A stretch of 64,000 bases of DNA. Source: a virus. The stretch lies in IMG/VR virus record IMGVR_UViG_3300010396_000002, positions 1 to 64,000 of that record. The stretch is one strand, 5' to 3'. Positions 48,242 through 57,118 of the stretch are shown one piece after another; the stretch's first letter is position 1; each line of letters starts with the position of its first letter. The notes below the pieces were generated by a model. It made no database searches and was not told the origin of the DNA. It saw nothing but the letters and a program-made list of their open reading frames with translations. The position numbers were made by a program, and so were the translations under genes.

Positions 48242-50008
48242 ATGGCGAGAGCGAAGAAGCCTGAGAAGCAGGCGGCCGCAGTCGTGCGCAAGCGGCCGAT
48301 CCTGTCGTGCACGGTGAGCCCCGAGGTCCGAGCCAAGATCGACGAGCAGGCCGAGGCGGAGGAGAAGACCGTCGCGGACGTGGTCGACGCGAGGCTCCGG
48401 ATCGGGTTCGGGATGGACTGCCCAGCGGCCCCCGTAGAGGCGCTCCCGCCCGACGTCGAGGAGGACATCGTCGACCGGGGCCGCGCGACCGGGCACGACC
48501 GGCTGACAACCATCGCGGAGCTGGTGCGGCTCGGGTTCCTCTACAACCGGCGGATGCTCGAGACGCTCGACGAGGGCGTGAAGCTGGCGACGCGCCCTCC
48601 GCCGCCAGGTGTACCGGCCGAGATCGGTTGGCACCGGCGCGAGGCCGACGCGCGGGTGCTCGGCAGCCTCCGCGGCAAGCTCGACCTTCCGGAACTGGAG
48701 GACGGCGAGGCTGAGGGCGGGTACCGCGAGGTCGACGTCGCGTTGCACCAGCACGCGGCCACGAAGTATGCCGAGGCCGCTGGTGGCGTCGCCTGCGTGC
48801 TCTGCGGCGCGCCCGTTCCGGAGTTCCCGGTGCAGCGGTCCTGCACGAAGGCGCGCTCGAAGGGCCAGACCTGCATGCGGTTCTGGGCCTGGATCCGCCC
48901 GAACAAGGAGACGGAGGCCTACGACGTCACGAAGATCGCCGAGACGATGGGCGGCCGCGCATGCCTCGTCGGCACCCGCATGCCCGTCTCCACCGTCATC
49001 TCCTGGCACGAGCAGGGCGGGTGCGCCGAGGTCCGCCAGCAGTACCCGCACCTGACCGAGGAGCAGATCCACGTCGCGCTCGCCTACGCCGAGGCGTTCC
49101 CGGAGGAGATCGCCGCAGAGCTCGGCCACTGGCCCAAGCACGTCGAGTACCCGCTCTGCGCGTGCGAGCGGTGCCAGACGCTGTACGGCCCCAACTACCG
49201 CGGGCACTGCATGTGCGACGCGACGGGCGAAGATGGGCGGTCCTTCCTCGACAAGGTCGGAACGCGGATCGCAGAGGCTCCGGCATGCTGCCATGCAACA
49301 TGGAAAGATGGCCGCTGGTGCCACCATCCGAAGTGCGTTCATGGGGACGAGAAGCCTCCGCGTCCGCCGCTCATCGTCGAGGTGCCCACGCTGCTGTCGC
49401 TAGTCCGCGACCAACTCCCCAAGCACGGTGCACCGTCGCGCGAGGACGTCGTGGCCGAGGCCCAGGAGCGACTCCGCCGAGCCAATGCGGACCGTCTGGC
49501 CAACGAGTCGACCGACAACGGGGCGACGCATCCTGCCATGATCGACGCCATGCGCCGGAAGGGCCTGCTCAAGACCGCCGACGAACTGGCGGCGATCCCC
49601 GTCGTGCACGTCACCGCCGGCCCCCATGCACAGCAGGAGATGGCTGCCCTCCGCGCGAGGGGAGTCCTCTTCACCTCCGACGAGCCAGAGCAGGACGGAG
49701 CCGACCGAGTCGGGGCCGTGCTCGACGGGGAGCCCGCATCGGGGGCCAGGACGCTGGTGCTGACCGAGCCCCTCGTCTACCAGACCACCACCGTCGACAT
49801 CGACGGCGAGGGCAAGACCACCACCACGATCGACCCGCGGCCCGTCGTGGACTTCGTGCCCGATGCGGGCCAGCAGGACTTCTACGCCGAGGAGCCCTTC
49901 GTCGAGCGCCGGGTCGTCGACTACGACGCCGACCCTCGGCGAGGCCGTGGCGAGCCTCCGCCGGAACCGAAGCCTGACCAGCGTCGTCGGCGCGGGAGGC
50001 GGGGGTGA
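48242..50008 (+). CDS. Large protein with RHH-like start and DUF433 domain
   Basis: 588 residues. Residues 18-56 resemble a ribbon-helix-helix (ILSCTVSPEVRAKIDEQAEA), with a second helical pair at 72-105. CVLC and more cysteines follow (185-212). Residues about 228-290 match DUF433: CLVGTRMPVSTVISWHEQGG then YPHLTEEQIHVALAYAEAF. A Cys/His-rich part (about 300-365) and an acidic, Pro-rich tail complete it. DUF433 usually stands alone as a short antitoxin-like or DNA-binding protein; here it sits in a long phage protein with operators at its start codon. Confidence 0.72.
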   Translation: MARAKKPEKQAAAVVRKRPILSCTVSPEVRAKIDEQAEAEEKTVADVVDARLRIGFGMDCPAAPVEALPPDVEEDIVDRGRATGHDRLTTIAELVRLGFLYNRRMLETLDEGVKLATRPPPPGVPAEIGWHRREADARVLGSLRGKLDLPELEDGEAEGGYREVDVALHQHAATKYAEAAGGVACVLCGAPVPEFPVQRSCTKARSKGQTCMRFWAWIRPNKETEAYDVTKIAETMGGRACLVGTRMPVSTVISWHEQGGCAEVRQQYPHLTEEQIHVALAYAEAFPEEIAAELGHWPKHVEYPLCACERCQTLYGPNYRGHCMCDATGEDGRSFLDKVGTRIAEAPACCHATWKDGRWCHHPKCVHGDEKPPRPPLIVEVPTLLSLVRDQLPKHGAPSREDVVAEAQERLRRANADRLANESTDNGATHPAMIDAMRRKGLLKTADELAAIPVVHVTAGPHAQQEMAALRARGVLFTSDEPEQDGADRVGAVLDGEPASGARTLVLTEPLVYQTTTVDIDGEGKTTTTIDPRPVVDFVPDAGQQDFYAEEPFVERRVVDYDADPRRGRGEPPPEPKPDQRRRRGRRG

Positions 50009-50262
50009 GCCTCGCCTCATGGTGGAAGGGCCTCTGGTCAGAGCCGCCGGAGCCGGAGAGCCCAGCGCCTCTTCCGCCGCCAGACCCAGCCGCCTTGGCG
50101 GTGAACGAGGATGGCCAGCTCCAGTTCAGGACCGTGAGCGGGCGCACCGACGTCGCCATCATCCTCCGGCTGCCGGTCACCTTGTCGCGTCGGGAGAGCC
50201 TTCAGATCGCACGCGAGATCCTCGCTGCCCAGGGCCTGGACGCGCCCAAGGACAACGCATGA
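50005..50262 (+). CDS. Small hypothetical protein
   Basis: 85 residues from GTG at 50005 (GTGA). Pro-rich N-terminus, beta strands in the middle (GQLQFRTVSGRTDVAIILRL), C-terminal helix. Unknown. Confidence 0.64.
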   Translation: MSLASWWKGLWSEPPEPESPAPLPPPDPAALAVNEDGQLQFRTVSGRTDVAIILRLPVTLSRRESLQIAREILAAQGLDAPKDNA

Positions 50263-50474
50263 GCAAGCCGATCTACGTCGACGGGGTCCCGCATCGTGTC
50301 CGGCGTGGCAGGCTCGTTCCGATCCCGGTCCGCTGGCTCGGCCAGGTCACCAGCCGGCAGACCATCAACGCGCGAGCGTCGAAGCTGACGCGCAAGCTCC
50401 GGCACCGGATGAAGGCCGACCGCTCCCGCGTGAAGCGCGAGGCGCAGGAGCGGCACGCGCTCGAGGGCTGGTAG
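50259..50474 (+). CDS. Small very basic protein
   Basis: 71 residues, about a quarter Arg/Lys. Beta-like start (KPIYVDGVPHRVRRGRLV) and a basic helix at the end. May bind nucleic acid. Confidence 0.62.
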   Translation: MSKPIYVDGVPHRVRRGRLVPIPVRWLGQVTSRQTINARASKLTRKLRHRMKADRSRVKREAQERHALEGW

Positions 50475-50846
50475 ATGCCGCTTGGCCCGGCTCCTGAAGC
50501 GAACACCAGCGCCGGACGCCGTGTGCATGTGCCGACCGGCAGGACAGCGACGCGGCCGCCACAAGCTGGCCTGTCCCCGCTCCAGCGCGTACCGACCGCC
50601 TCAGGAGCGCGAGTGACCTGGCCGCCTGAGCGGCTCGGCGCGCCACCGTCCGCTGGCGAGATCGAGGCCGTGCTGGCGGCGCTGCGCACCGGGCCGAAGG
50701 CGACGACGGAGATCGCCGTGCCGTGCCTGTCGCTCGCCGATGGGACGAAGGCGGAGATCGCCTGCGACGTCGCGGTGCTGCACTGGTTGTGGAGGCAGAA
50801 GAGGATCGCCTGGGACTGGCAGGCGCAGCGGTGGAAGCTGCCGTGA
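50475..50846 (+). CDS. Hypothetical protein with winged-helix-like C-terminus
   Basis: 123 residues; begins directly after the previous stop. The first 55 residues are Pro/Ala-rich and may not be translated (GTG near 50611 is an alternative start). Residues 58-123 (GEIEAVLAALRTGPKATTEI ... VLHWLWRQKRIAWDW) resemble a small winged helix. Confidence 0.58.
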   Translation: MPLGPAPEANTSAGRRVHVPTGRTATRPPQAGLSPLQRVPTASGARVTWPPERLGAPPSAGEIEAVLAALRTGPKATTEIAVPCLSLADGTKAEIACDVAVLHWLWRQKRIAWDWQAQRWKLP

Positions 50847-50891
50847 AGACGGGGGCTTCCGGATCGGCTCTGCCTGTCCTATCCGGGCCGG

Positions 50892-51233
50892 ATGCCCCGA
50901 ACTGTCCTCGTGGCCGAGTCGGACCGCGATGTCTGCTGCACGCTCGCAGACCTCCTGAGCCTGCACGACTGCGGCGTGATGCTCGCCCATGACGCGATCA
51001 CCGCGCTCCACATCGCGCAGACGTCCGTTCCCTGCCTGGTCCTGTTCGACATGATGCTGCGCGGCGGCCAGGAGTTGCTGCCAGCGCTCGTGCAGACGGG
51101 CGTCCCCGTCGTGACCATGTCAACGTGGGCACGAGACCCGAAACCGGAGGGCGCCGTCGCCCAGCTCGGCAAGCCGTTCGAGCTCGACAAGCTGCTCGCG
51201 TTGGTCGCCCGCTACTGCGGGCCGGAGAGCTAG
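50892..51233 (+). CDS. CheY-like receiver domain protein
   Basis: 113 residues, one REC domain. VLVAESDRDV carries the N-terminal acidic residues (E9, D11), LVLFDMML gives the phospho-acceptor Asp (D53), VVTMS supplies the Ser/Thr switch (about 73-76), and QLGKPFE the conserved Lys (K93). No output domain. It would need a host histidine kinase, so it may tap a host signalling pathway. Its stop overlaps the convergent stop as CTAG. Confidence 0.78.
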   Translation: MPRTVLVAESDRDVCCTLADLLSLHDCGVMLAHDAITALHIAQTSVPCLVLFDMMLRGGQELLPALVQTGVPVVTMSTWARDPKPEGAVAQLGKPFELDKLLALVARYCGPES

Positions 51234-51529
51234 CGGCGGGCGGAGACGAGGGGCGGAAGCTCGTCCTGGTCCTCGAGCGAGGCCAGCCGGCGAGCGCCGC
51301 GAGGGAACGGCGTGAGGAGCGTCGGCGACGCCTGCTGCGCGCCAGGCGTCAGGATGTTGACCAGGTGCTGCGCGGCGGCCGCGTTCTCCCGGATCAGGCG
51401 CTGGAGCACGATCGGGTCGAGCGGGAAGGGGAGCGCAGCAGATCCGCCGGCCTCGGCCAGCATGCGCGCTGCGTCGAGCGCCCGCCGCATCCCGGCCGCT
51501 TCGTCCTTCGGGTAGATGATGGTGCTCAT
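51230..51529 (-). CDS. Small helical hypothetical protein
   Basis: 99 residues; ATG overlaps the stop of the 939-residue gene. Ala/Leu-rich helices and a Pro-rich C-terminus. Unknown. Confidence 0.64.
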   Translation of the reverse strand: MSTIIYPKDEAAGMRRALDAARMLAEAGGSAALPFPLDPIVLQRLIRENAAAAQHLVNILTPGAQQASPTLLTPFPRGARRLASLEDQDELPPLVSARR

Positions 51530-54345
51530 CGGTTGCCACCATGCAGGCCGCGCGCGATGAGGAGCGCCCCAACAACGGCCGAGCATGCCGTGTCCGTGTC
51601 GAAGCGCTGGAAGGTGTCGCGCTGCGGGTCGCCGGCGCTCAGGACCATGTCGCCACCGTTCACGCTGTCCGTGTCTTCGTTGGTCTCCACCCAGACGTAC
51701 TCGACCTTGCCGAACGCCTCGGCGAGGCTCTGCTCGCCGGAGAGCGCGCGCAGCGCCTTGCGACGCTTCATCCGCTCGTCGTAGCGGCCAAGGATGGCGT
51801 ACTCGGCGCCGGTGAGCGTGTCTCCTCGCGCCTCGGATCGCATGTCCTCGTAGGTCTGCACCAGCGGCGGGATCCCGTCCGCGTCCGCGTACCAGAGCAC
51901 CGCCTCGCGGGACATCCAGCGCCCGGAACCACGCCTCGCCTCGTGTTCGTGGAGCCCGTCCAGGCATTCGGCGACGTGATCCACCGTCAGCATGTCCCGC
52001 GGCGGGAAAGGGGGTGCCCCCTCGAGCATGGCGAGGATCGTGCGGCGCCTGACCTCGATCAGCCAGGCAGGGAAGGGGTGCTCGGCCGCATCCTCGGCCA
52101 GGAGGTGCTCGACCTCGCGGGTCACCCAGAGCTCGGACTGGAGGATCGCGACGAGGACCGCGCCCATGTCGACGACGGTCTGCCACCAGAGCGCCTCAGC
52201 GGCCGCGGCGAGCAGCGCGCAGAACGCCGGCATCTGGCTCGCCGCCACGACGAAGCTCACCGCAGGCATGTGATCCATGAGGCTCCGCGTCAGCCGGAAG
52301 CACTTGGCCATGATCTCGACGCCGCCGCTGACGTAGAGCGCGACCTCACCATGCCCGCGCCGCACGCAGAGCACGGGCACGCCGAGCGCCTTGGCAGCGG
52401 TCTGCTCGATGCCATGCACGGTCGGGCCCGCGAACTCGATGGGCGCAGACGGATCGGGCATCTGGAAGGCTCGAGCCGCCCAGTTCGCATGCTCCCCCGT
52501 CGTCGGGTGCCGGACGTTGGCGAGGTGCTCCTGCTCGCAGCTCGTGAAGACCATGCTCGTGAAGACCTCGAGCCCCTGCTCCGTCGGGACCCACCACTTC
52601 GCCACGAACGTGAGCCGCGGGTCGACCTCGCCCCTGTCGTTGAGGCCGTGGTTGACGATGCAGCGGAGCAGGCCCGCCGTGCCGGCCTTGCCTACGCGGA
52701 ACGCGTTGATGCGCGCGAGCGCGGGCTCACCACGGCTGTGCGCCATGATCTGGTTGAACTGCGCGGGCGTCGTCGTCTCGTCGGTAGCGACGACCTGCCA
52801 AGCGACGTGCATGACGCCGGCGACGCTCCGGAGCTGGGCCACGAGCATGCCTTCGGGCTCCAGCTCCGTGCTCAGCGTGCGGAAGTCGAACGCAGCGGAG
52901 GGGGCCGGAGCGTCGAGACGCAGGCTGCCGTCGGGGTCGGCGAGCATGGTGCGCGGCTTCTCGACCAGCTCGGCGGCGATGTGCTTCGCCGCGGTCTTCC
53001 GCGAAGCGACGTACTGCCGGTACGCCGTGCACCGCTCCATGTGGGCGAGCCCAGCGCCCGCGGTTCCCTCGCGTACGGTGCCGCAGGCCGGGCAGACCTC
53101 GACGTTGCCGCGCTCTTCCCAGAAGGCTGGACGGTCCTGCGACGAGCCGCTGGCCACGCATCGGAGCTGCCCGTCGGACGTCTCCACGACCTGGCCAGGC
53201 GTGTATGACGCCGGGCGCGTCTTCCCGGAGCCGTCGCGCACCACCAGCGTGTTCGGCTCGACCTTGCGCCAGCGGTCTGGCTCGGCGCGCACGCTCTCGA
53301 ACGAGAGCCGGCCGCTCGTGCCAATCGTGAAGCACTCGTCGCTGGTGACCTCGCCGAGGACAGCGCTCGAGACGCCCTCCCGCTCACCGGGACGGGCCCG
53401 GATGGCATACTCCCACGTCTCGTCGACGAGCACGTGCCTGCCGTCTTCCAGCGCGACGCCGATGCACTCCCAGTGCTTGACGACGTCCGCTTTGGAGAAG
53501 ACCCAGCCAGGCCTGTCGAAGATGACCTGCTCGCCCGGCGTGCTCATGACCGTGGCGGTCCCGATCTTTGCGCGCCACACCTGATGCTGCGCCGGCTGGA
53601 CCTGGTCCTGCTTCTCCGCCCGCACGTCGATGCGCAGCACGCCGCAGCCGTTGATCTCCTGGCCCTGGGGAAGCACCCACTGCCACTTCGGGTGCTCCAC
53701 GCCTCGGTCGACTGCGCGCACCACGTCGTCGAGCGCTCCGCGCAGCACGCGCAGTCCGGCCTCGCGCGCACAGATCCAGAACGTTCCCTCGGCCTGTGCC
53801 TGTGGCCAGTCATCGCTGGTCATGCGGTGCAGCGTCAGGACGCGCGCGCCCAGCACAGGCCCCACGTCCAAGATCCGAAGCTTGTGCTCGATACAGTGCC
53901 ACACCGCGTCGCGGAGCTTGGCCATGTCTTCGCGTGAGCCGCTCAGCGTGAGCGAGGCGCGCTCGTCCAGCTTGCCGGTGATGCCCCCGGCCTTGGTCCA
54001 CTCGGCGGGCTCGCCCTCGAGCAGTGCCTCCTCAGTCGTGCCGCTCTTGCTCATGTGTGTGACGTGGCACTGCCCCTCGCACGTACGCTCGCCGTCGACG
54101 ATCTTGTAGGTGATCGTCCGAGCCTCGACGAAGGCGTCGTGGAGGCCTTCGTCCCTCCCATTCACGGTGAAGATGATCTTGCGGCTCGCCTTCCCGGGCA
54201 CAGACCACAGACTTCGGGGAGGCCGTGTCCGCTCGCGAGCGCGCCACGTTGCGACCGCGCTGGTCTCGAGGAGCTGCCCGTCGAGGTAGAGCCGCGCCGA
54301 CTCCGCGCACTCCGACTGCTGCTGGCTGTAGTTGGTGTCAGTCAC
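51526..54345 (-). CDS. Very large protein of unknown function (939 residues)
   Basis: The longest gene in the window. No signal peptide. Residues 40-160 are beta-rich; 225-260 and 290-330 contain strand-loop repeats; CPACG near 420 with a later Cys/His (MERCTAYR) suggests a zinc finger; 490-620 is beta-rich with several FTS segments; 700-760 includes a hydrophobic helical stretch (MPAFCALLAAAAEALWW); the C-terminal 150 residues are helical and charged. I see no Walker, polymerase, nuclease or protease motif. ATGA junctions on both sides. Confidence 0.7.
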   Translation of the reverse strand: MTDTNYSQQQSECAESARLYLDGQLLETSAVATWRARERTRPPRSLWSVPGKASRKIIFTVNGRDEGLHDAFVEARTITYKIVDGERTCEGQCHVTHMSKSGTTEEALLEGEPAEWTKAGGITGKLDERASLTLSGSREDMAKLRDAVWHCIEHKLRILDVGPVLGARVLTLHRMTSDDWPQAQAEGTFWICAREAGLRVLRGALDDVVRAVDRGVEHPKWQWVLPQGQEINGCGVLRIDVRAEKQDQVQPAQHQVWRAKIGTATVMSTPGEQVIFDRPGWVFSKADVVKHWECIGVALEDGRHVLVDETWEYAIRARPGEREGVSSAVLGEVTSDECFTIGTSGRLSFESVRAEPDRWRKVEPNTLVVRDGSGKTRPASYTPGQVVETSDGQLRCVASGSSQDRPAFWEERGNVEVCPACGTVREGTAGAGLAHMERCTAYRQYVASRKTAAKHIAAELVEKPRTMLADPDGSLRLDAPAPSAAFDFRTLSTELEPEGMLVAQLRSVAGVMHVAWQVVATDETTTPAQFNQIMAHSRGEPALARINAFRVGKAGTAGLLRCIVNHGLNDRGEVDPRLTFVAKWWVPTEQGLEVFTSMVFTSCEQEHLANVRHPTTGEHANWAARAFQMPDPSAPIEFAGPTVHGIEQTAAKALGVPVLCVRRGHGEVALYVSGGVEIMAKCFRLTRSLMDHMPAVSFVVAASQMPAFCALLAAAAEALWWQTVVDMGAVLVAILQSELWVTREVEHLLAEDAAEHPFPAWLIEVRRRTILAMLEGAPPFPPRDMLTVDHVAECLDGLHEHEARRGSGRWMSREAVLWYADADGIPPLVQTYEDMRSEARGDTLTGAEYAILGRYDERMKRRKALRALSGEQSLAEAFGKVEYVWVETNEDTDSVNGGDMVLSAGDPQRDTFQRFDTDTACSAVVGALLIARGLHGGNR

Positions 54346-54674
54346 GAGCCGCTCCCGTCCGCGGGCACGTCCTCACCGGCCCTCTTCTTCAGTGCGTCGG
54401 CGATCCACTTGTCCCCCTTGGTCAGGTCGTACTCGATGGTCGCGATCAGATCGCGCTTGGTGAAGACCCCGTAGTTGCCGCCGAGTCGTCCTCGGATGCC
54501 ATCGAGCACGCCGTACGTGATCGTCGGCTCCTGTTGGAGGGTCGGCTTCGCGTCGGGACAGAGGGCGCGAGCCTGATCCCCTCCGAGCGCGACGTGCTGC
54601 ACGACGCGTTGGTAGAGTTGGTAGAGTGCCAGCGCCTCGTCGGCGTTCGGCTTGAAGCTGTTGGTGTCGTCCAT
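54342..54674 (-). CDS. Hypothetical protein, probably leaderless
   Basis: 110 residues (MDDTNSFKPNADEALALY). Helical N-terminal half, then a region resembling a small winged helix (ITYGVLDGIRGRLGGNYGVF). The promoter ends seven bases before the ATG. Confidence 0.7.
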   Translation of the reverse strand: MDDTNSFKPNADEALALYQLYQRVVQHVALGGDQARALCPDAKPTLQQEPTITYGVLDGIRGRLGGNYGVFTKRDLIATIEYDLTKGDKWIADALKKRAGEDVPADGSGS

Positions 54675-54681
54675 GCCCGGC

Positions 54682-54713
54682 AGGGTACCACTGCCTGGCG
54701 CGCTGTCATACAG
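54682..54713 (-). promoter_or_regulatory. Operator-type promoter for the gene at 54674
   Basis: On the minus strand: CTGTATGACAG (54713-54703), 15 bases, then TACCCT (54687-54682) inside GTGGTACCCT. Geometry identical to 17033-17064. Transcription would start almost at the ATG. Confidence 0.6.
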
Positions 54714-55245
54714 TCGACGGGAAGACCTCGACCAGTGCGACGACGTGCCGCTCGAGGTTGGCGACGACGTGCGGGAAGTGCTCCCTGAGCGCGGCCAGCA
54801 TCGACGGCGTGTCGTGCTCGCCTTCCATCAGGAAGACGCTGTTGCAGGCCCCGCGCTCGTCGCCCTGGCAGCGGTCCCACCAGGCCAGCGCGGTGAAGCC
54901 GTTGTCGAGGACGTGCCGCAAAAACTGGCCTTGCGGAAGCTCGTCGGCGTCGTAGTGAACGCGCTCGCTCTCCTCCTTGGTGGTGCCCTGGCCCTGCCAG
55001 CAGAGCGCGCCACCGTGCCGCCACCTCCAGCGCTTGGGCGCGAGCGTTCCATCCAGGTGGTGGCGATGGGCGCCGCGCCGATACCACTCCAAGCCATCGT
55101 CGTAGACCGTGCGCCCGCCCGGCGCGTGCAGGAAGTGGCCCGACTGGTTCCAGCACCCGAAGTAGTAGACCTCCCTCCACGCTGTGTGACAGCGCTGGCT
55201 GCACTGTATGACACCCGCTTGCGCTGGTCCACACAGCCGTGTCAT
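54706..55245 (-). CDS. Hypothetical phage protein, start unresolved
   Basis: The recognisable protein starts about VYYFGCWNQSGHFLHAPGG (near 55171) and runs 155 residues to 54706. Proteins with a YYFGCW...GHxL opening are frequent in phages. GGAGGGAGG lies just before, but no ATG, GTG or TTG follows in frame; the nearest in-frame ATG is 55245, which would put three operator copies inside the gene. A base change or indel at the start is likely. Promoter and operators at 55182-55249 presumably belong to it. Confidence 0.6.
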   Translation of the reverse strand: MTRLCGPAQAGVIQCSQRCHTAWREVYYFGCWNQSGHFLHAPGGRTVYDDGLEWYRRGAHRHHLDGTLAPKRWRWRHGGALCWQGQGTTKEESERVHYDADELPQGQFLRHVLDNGFTALAWWDRCQGDERGACNSVFLMEGEHDTPSMLAALREHFPHVVANLERHVVALVEVFPSTV

Positions 55246-55249
55246 ACAG
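55182..55249. promoter_or_regulatory. Three operator motifs upstream of the 54.7 kb gene
   Basis: CTGTGTGACAG (55182), CTGTATGACAC (55204) and GTGTCATACAG (55239), spaced 22 and 35 bases. The RHH gene lies 64 bases further on. Confidence 0.68.
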
Positions 55250-55312
55250 CGCGCTGCTCCCTGTGAAGAAGGCGACGGGCTCCGGGGGCATGGTGCTCCC
55301 GGAGCCATGTCG

Positions 55313-55543
55313 TCAGACCACCAGGATCTCCCGCTCGGTGCCGTCCTCGGCGCGCATGATGATGCGGCAGCGCTGGTCACGGGCGAGGATCAACTCCTCG
55401 TAGAACGTGAGCGCGCGCCGGATCGCCTCCGTCTTGCTGTCAGCCTCCGAGAGCGCCACCACGCGCTCGAGCCTGGCCTTCGTGCGCTCGGGCAGCTCCA
55501 GGCTGAGACGGGTCTTCGGCTCCGTGCTCGCCGGCCGCGGCAT
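55313..55543 (-). CDS. Ribbon-helix-helix (CopG/Arc-type) DNA-binding protein
   Basis: 76 residues. TRLSLELPERTKARLERVVA forms the ribbon and helix A, SKTEAIRRALTFYEELI is helix B with the conserved turn, so residues 10-55 are a full RHH. The short C-terminal part is beta-like (CRIIMRAEDGTEREILVV). RHH dimers bind short repeated palindromes cooperatively, so this is the best visible candidate to bind the CTGTRTGACAG repeats on either side (inference). Confidence 0.8.
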   Translation of the reverse strand: MPRPASTEPKTRLSLELPERTKARLERVVALSEADSKTEAIRRALTFYEELILARDQRCRIIMRAEDGTEREILVV

Positions 55544-57118
55544 CTACGGCACCGCCTTGGCGAGCAGATCCCGCAGAGCGCCGGCGTAGGGAAGGTCGTG
55601 CGCGTCGGCAGGCGCGTGCTCGTCGCAGTAGAAGCAGGAGGAGAACGGGACCTTCTTCGTGGCGATGTTGATCTGCCGCCCATCGGCCATCGCGCAGCCA
55701 CGCTCCGGCTCCGCGGCGCAGGTCGGGAGCGCATCTACCACAGCGCGAAGCTGCCGAACGCGGATGCCGGCATGGACGCCTTCCGCGTTGAGCTTGGCCA
55801 CGTCGCGCTCGAGGCCAGCCGCGAGCGCCTCCGCCTCGATGGCGCGCCGGATCGCTTCATCACGGCCTCCACGCATCTCCGTCGCCTCGCGCAGTGCGTT
55901 GACTGCCCCGGCTTTGGCGGCCACAAGGTCGACCAGGCCCGTCCCATAGACGCCCTCCTCCTTGCAGAGGTCGCACTTGTCGCGGAGGTCGTAGCCGTGG
56001 TGGCAGCGGAGCTGCGCCGCGTACATCTGCTCGATCTTCCGCTCCGCATCCGCGAGCCGGGCGCGCAAGGAGGCGCACTCCGTCTCGGAGTCGTCGGCAC
56101 GGTCCGTCTCGCGCTGGATGTCGGCCTCGGCGCCCGTCTTGTAGCGATCGAACTCGGCGCGCAGGGAGGCGGTGGCGCGGGCGTGCCACATGTCGCGGAT
56201 GTCGATAGCCTCAGCAACACCGGCTGCCGCGCATCGGCCATGGTGGTCCGCATCCGGTCCAGTCCACGCGGGGAAGAGCCGACGGACGAGCGTGTCGCGG
56301 GGCTCCACATCCACCGGCACCAGCAGCGCGGCGAGCTGCGCGATCACATCGCCCCGCTCCCGCTCCGCCCTCTCCCGGGCCGCCCGCTCGTCGAGAGCCC
56401 ACGCCGCGAGGATGGCGCGCGTCACGTCGTCGGTGCAGCAGACGGTCCACTCACCCGCGATCGTCAGGGGACCCACGGGGCTCTGCCATGCATGGGGCTC
56501 GTGCCACCGCCACGGCATCATCCCGCGGTGTCCTTCGTTGGTGACGGCCACCGTCCAGACGTGCGCGCCGTACCCCGGCAGCGCCGTCTTCCCGCGCCAT
56601 ACCTCGCCCGATAGCGCCTCGATCGCCTCCAGGTCGGGCGCCTCCTCGCGCGGGGACGCCAAGCGTGCGGCGCGGGCGCGGTCATAGGCTGCGCGCGCGA
56701 TGGGATTCGCGAGAACCTGCAGACGGGTGGCCTCGAAGTCGGTTGGATCGGGCGCCTCCTCGCCGGGCCCCGGGCACGCTGGATCGCTGCCGAGCTGCGC
56801 GCACAGGACCGAGTGCCCGGCGAGGAAGGCCTCGGCGCGAGCGCCCGCGCCTCGACGGTCGACGTGAGGGTGATGAGCGGGGAGGGGCGCCGGCGGCATG
56901 GTCTCGGCGCCGGTGCACGGTTCGCCGTCTGCGTGAGCACCGCTGCACAGCGGGTGATGCTTGTAAGGGTCCAGCCCTGGGCAGGACACGCCAGGCCCCA
57001 CACCGTGCTCCGCGCAGGCGATGTCGGTCGCGGCAACCCGATGCTTCTCGTTGCTCTGGTCGATGCAGCCCCACGCTGCCACGCGCTTCTCACAGGCGAA
57101 GACCGGCTTAGTCGTCAT
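55544..57118 (-). CDS. Cys/His-rich coiled-coil protein (524 residues)
   Basis: ATG at 57118 (MTTKPVFACEKRVAAWG). Four Cys-containing segments in the first 75 residues, a Pro/Ala-rich middle, a domain with AHVWTVAVTNEG and EWTVCCTDDV (about 190-260), a coiled coil at about 330-390 (RYKTGAEADIQRETDRADDS), then CHHGYDLRDKCDLCKEEG and later CFYCDEH, further zinc-like motifs. Ends with the base before the RHH gene. Unknown function. Confidence 0.68.
   Translation of the reverse strand: MTTKPVFACEKRVAAWGCIDQSNEKHRVAATDIACAEHGVGPGVSCPGLDPYKHHPLCSGAHADGEPCTGAETMPPAPLPAHHPHVDRRGAGARAEAFLAGHSVLCAQLGSDPACPGPGEEAPDPTDFEATRLQVLANPIARAAYDRARAARLASPREEAPDLEAIEALSGEVWRGKTALPGYGAHVWTVAVTNEGHRGMMPWRWHEPHAWQSPVGPLTIAGEWTVCCTDDVTRAILAAWALDERAARERAERERGDVIAQLAALLVPVDVEPRDTLVRRLFPAWTGPDADHHGRCAAAGVAEAIDIRDMWHARATASLRAEFDRYKTGAEADIQRETDRADDSETECASLRARLADAERKIEQMYAAQLRCHHGYDLRDKCDLCKEEGVYGTGLVDLVAAKAGAVNALREATEMRGGRDEAIRRAIEAEALAAGLERDVAKLNAEGVHAGIRVRQLRAVVDALPTCAAEPERGCAMADGRQINIATKKVPFSSCFYCDEHAPADAHDLPYAGALRDLLAKAVP

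Noticed and set aside
51541-53208. 555-codon plus frame opposite the 939-residue gene
   Set aside because: No ribosome site, strongly Arg/His/Asp-biased composition typical of the complement of a high-GC gene.
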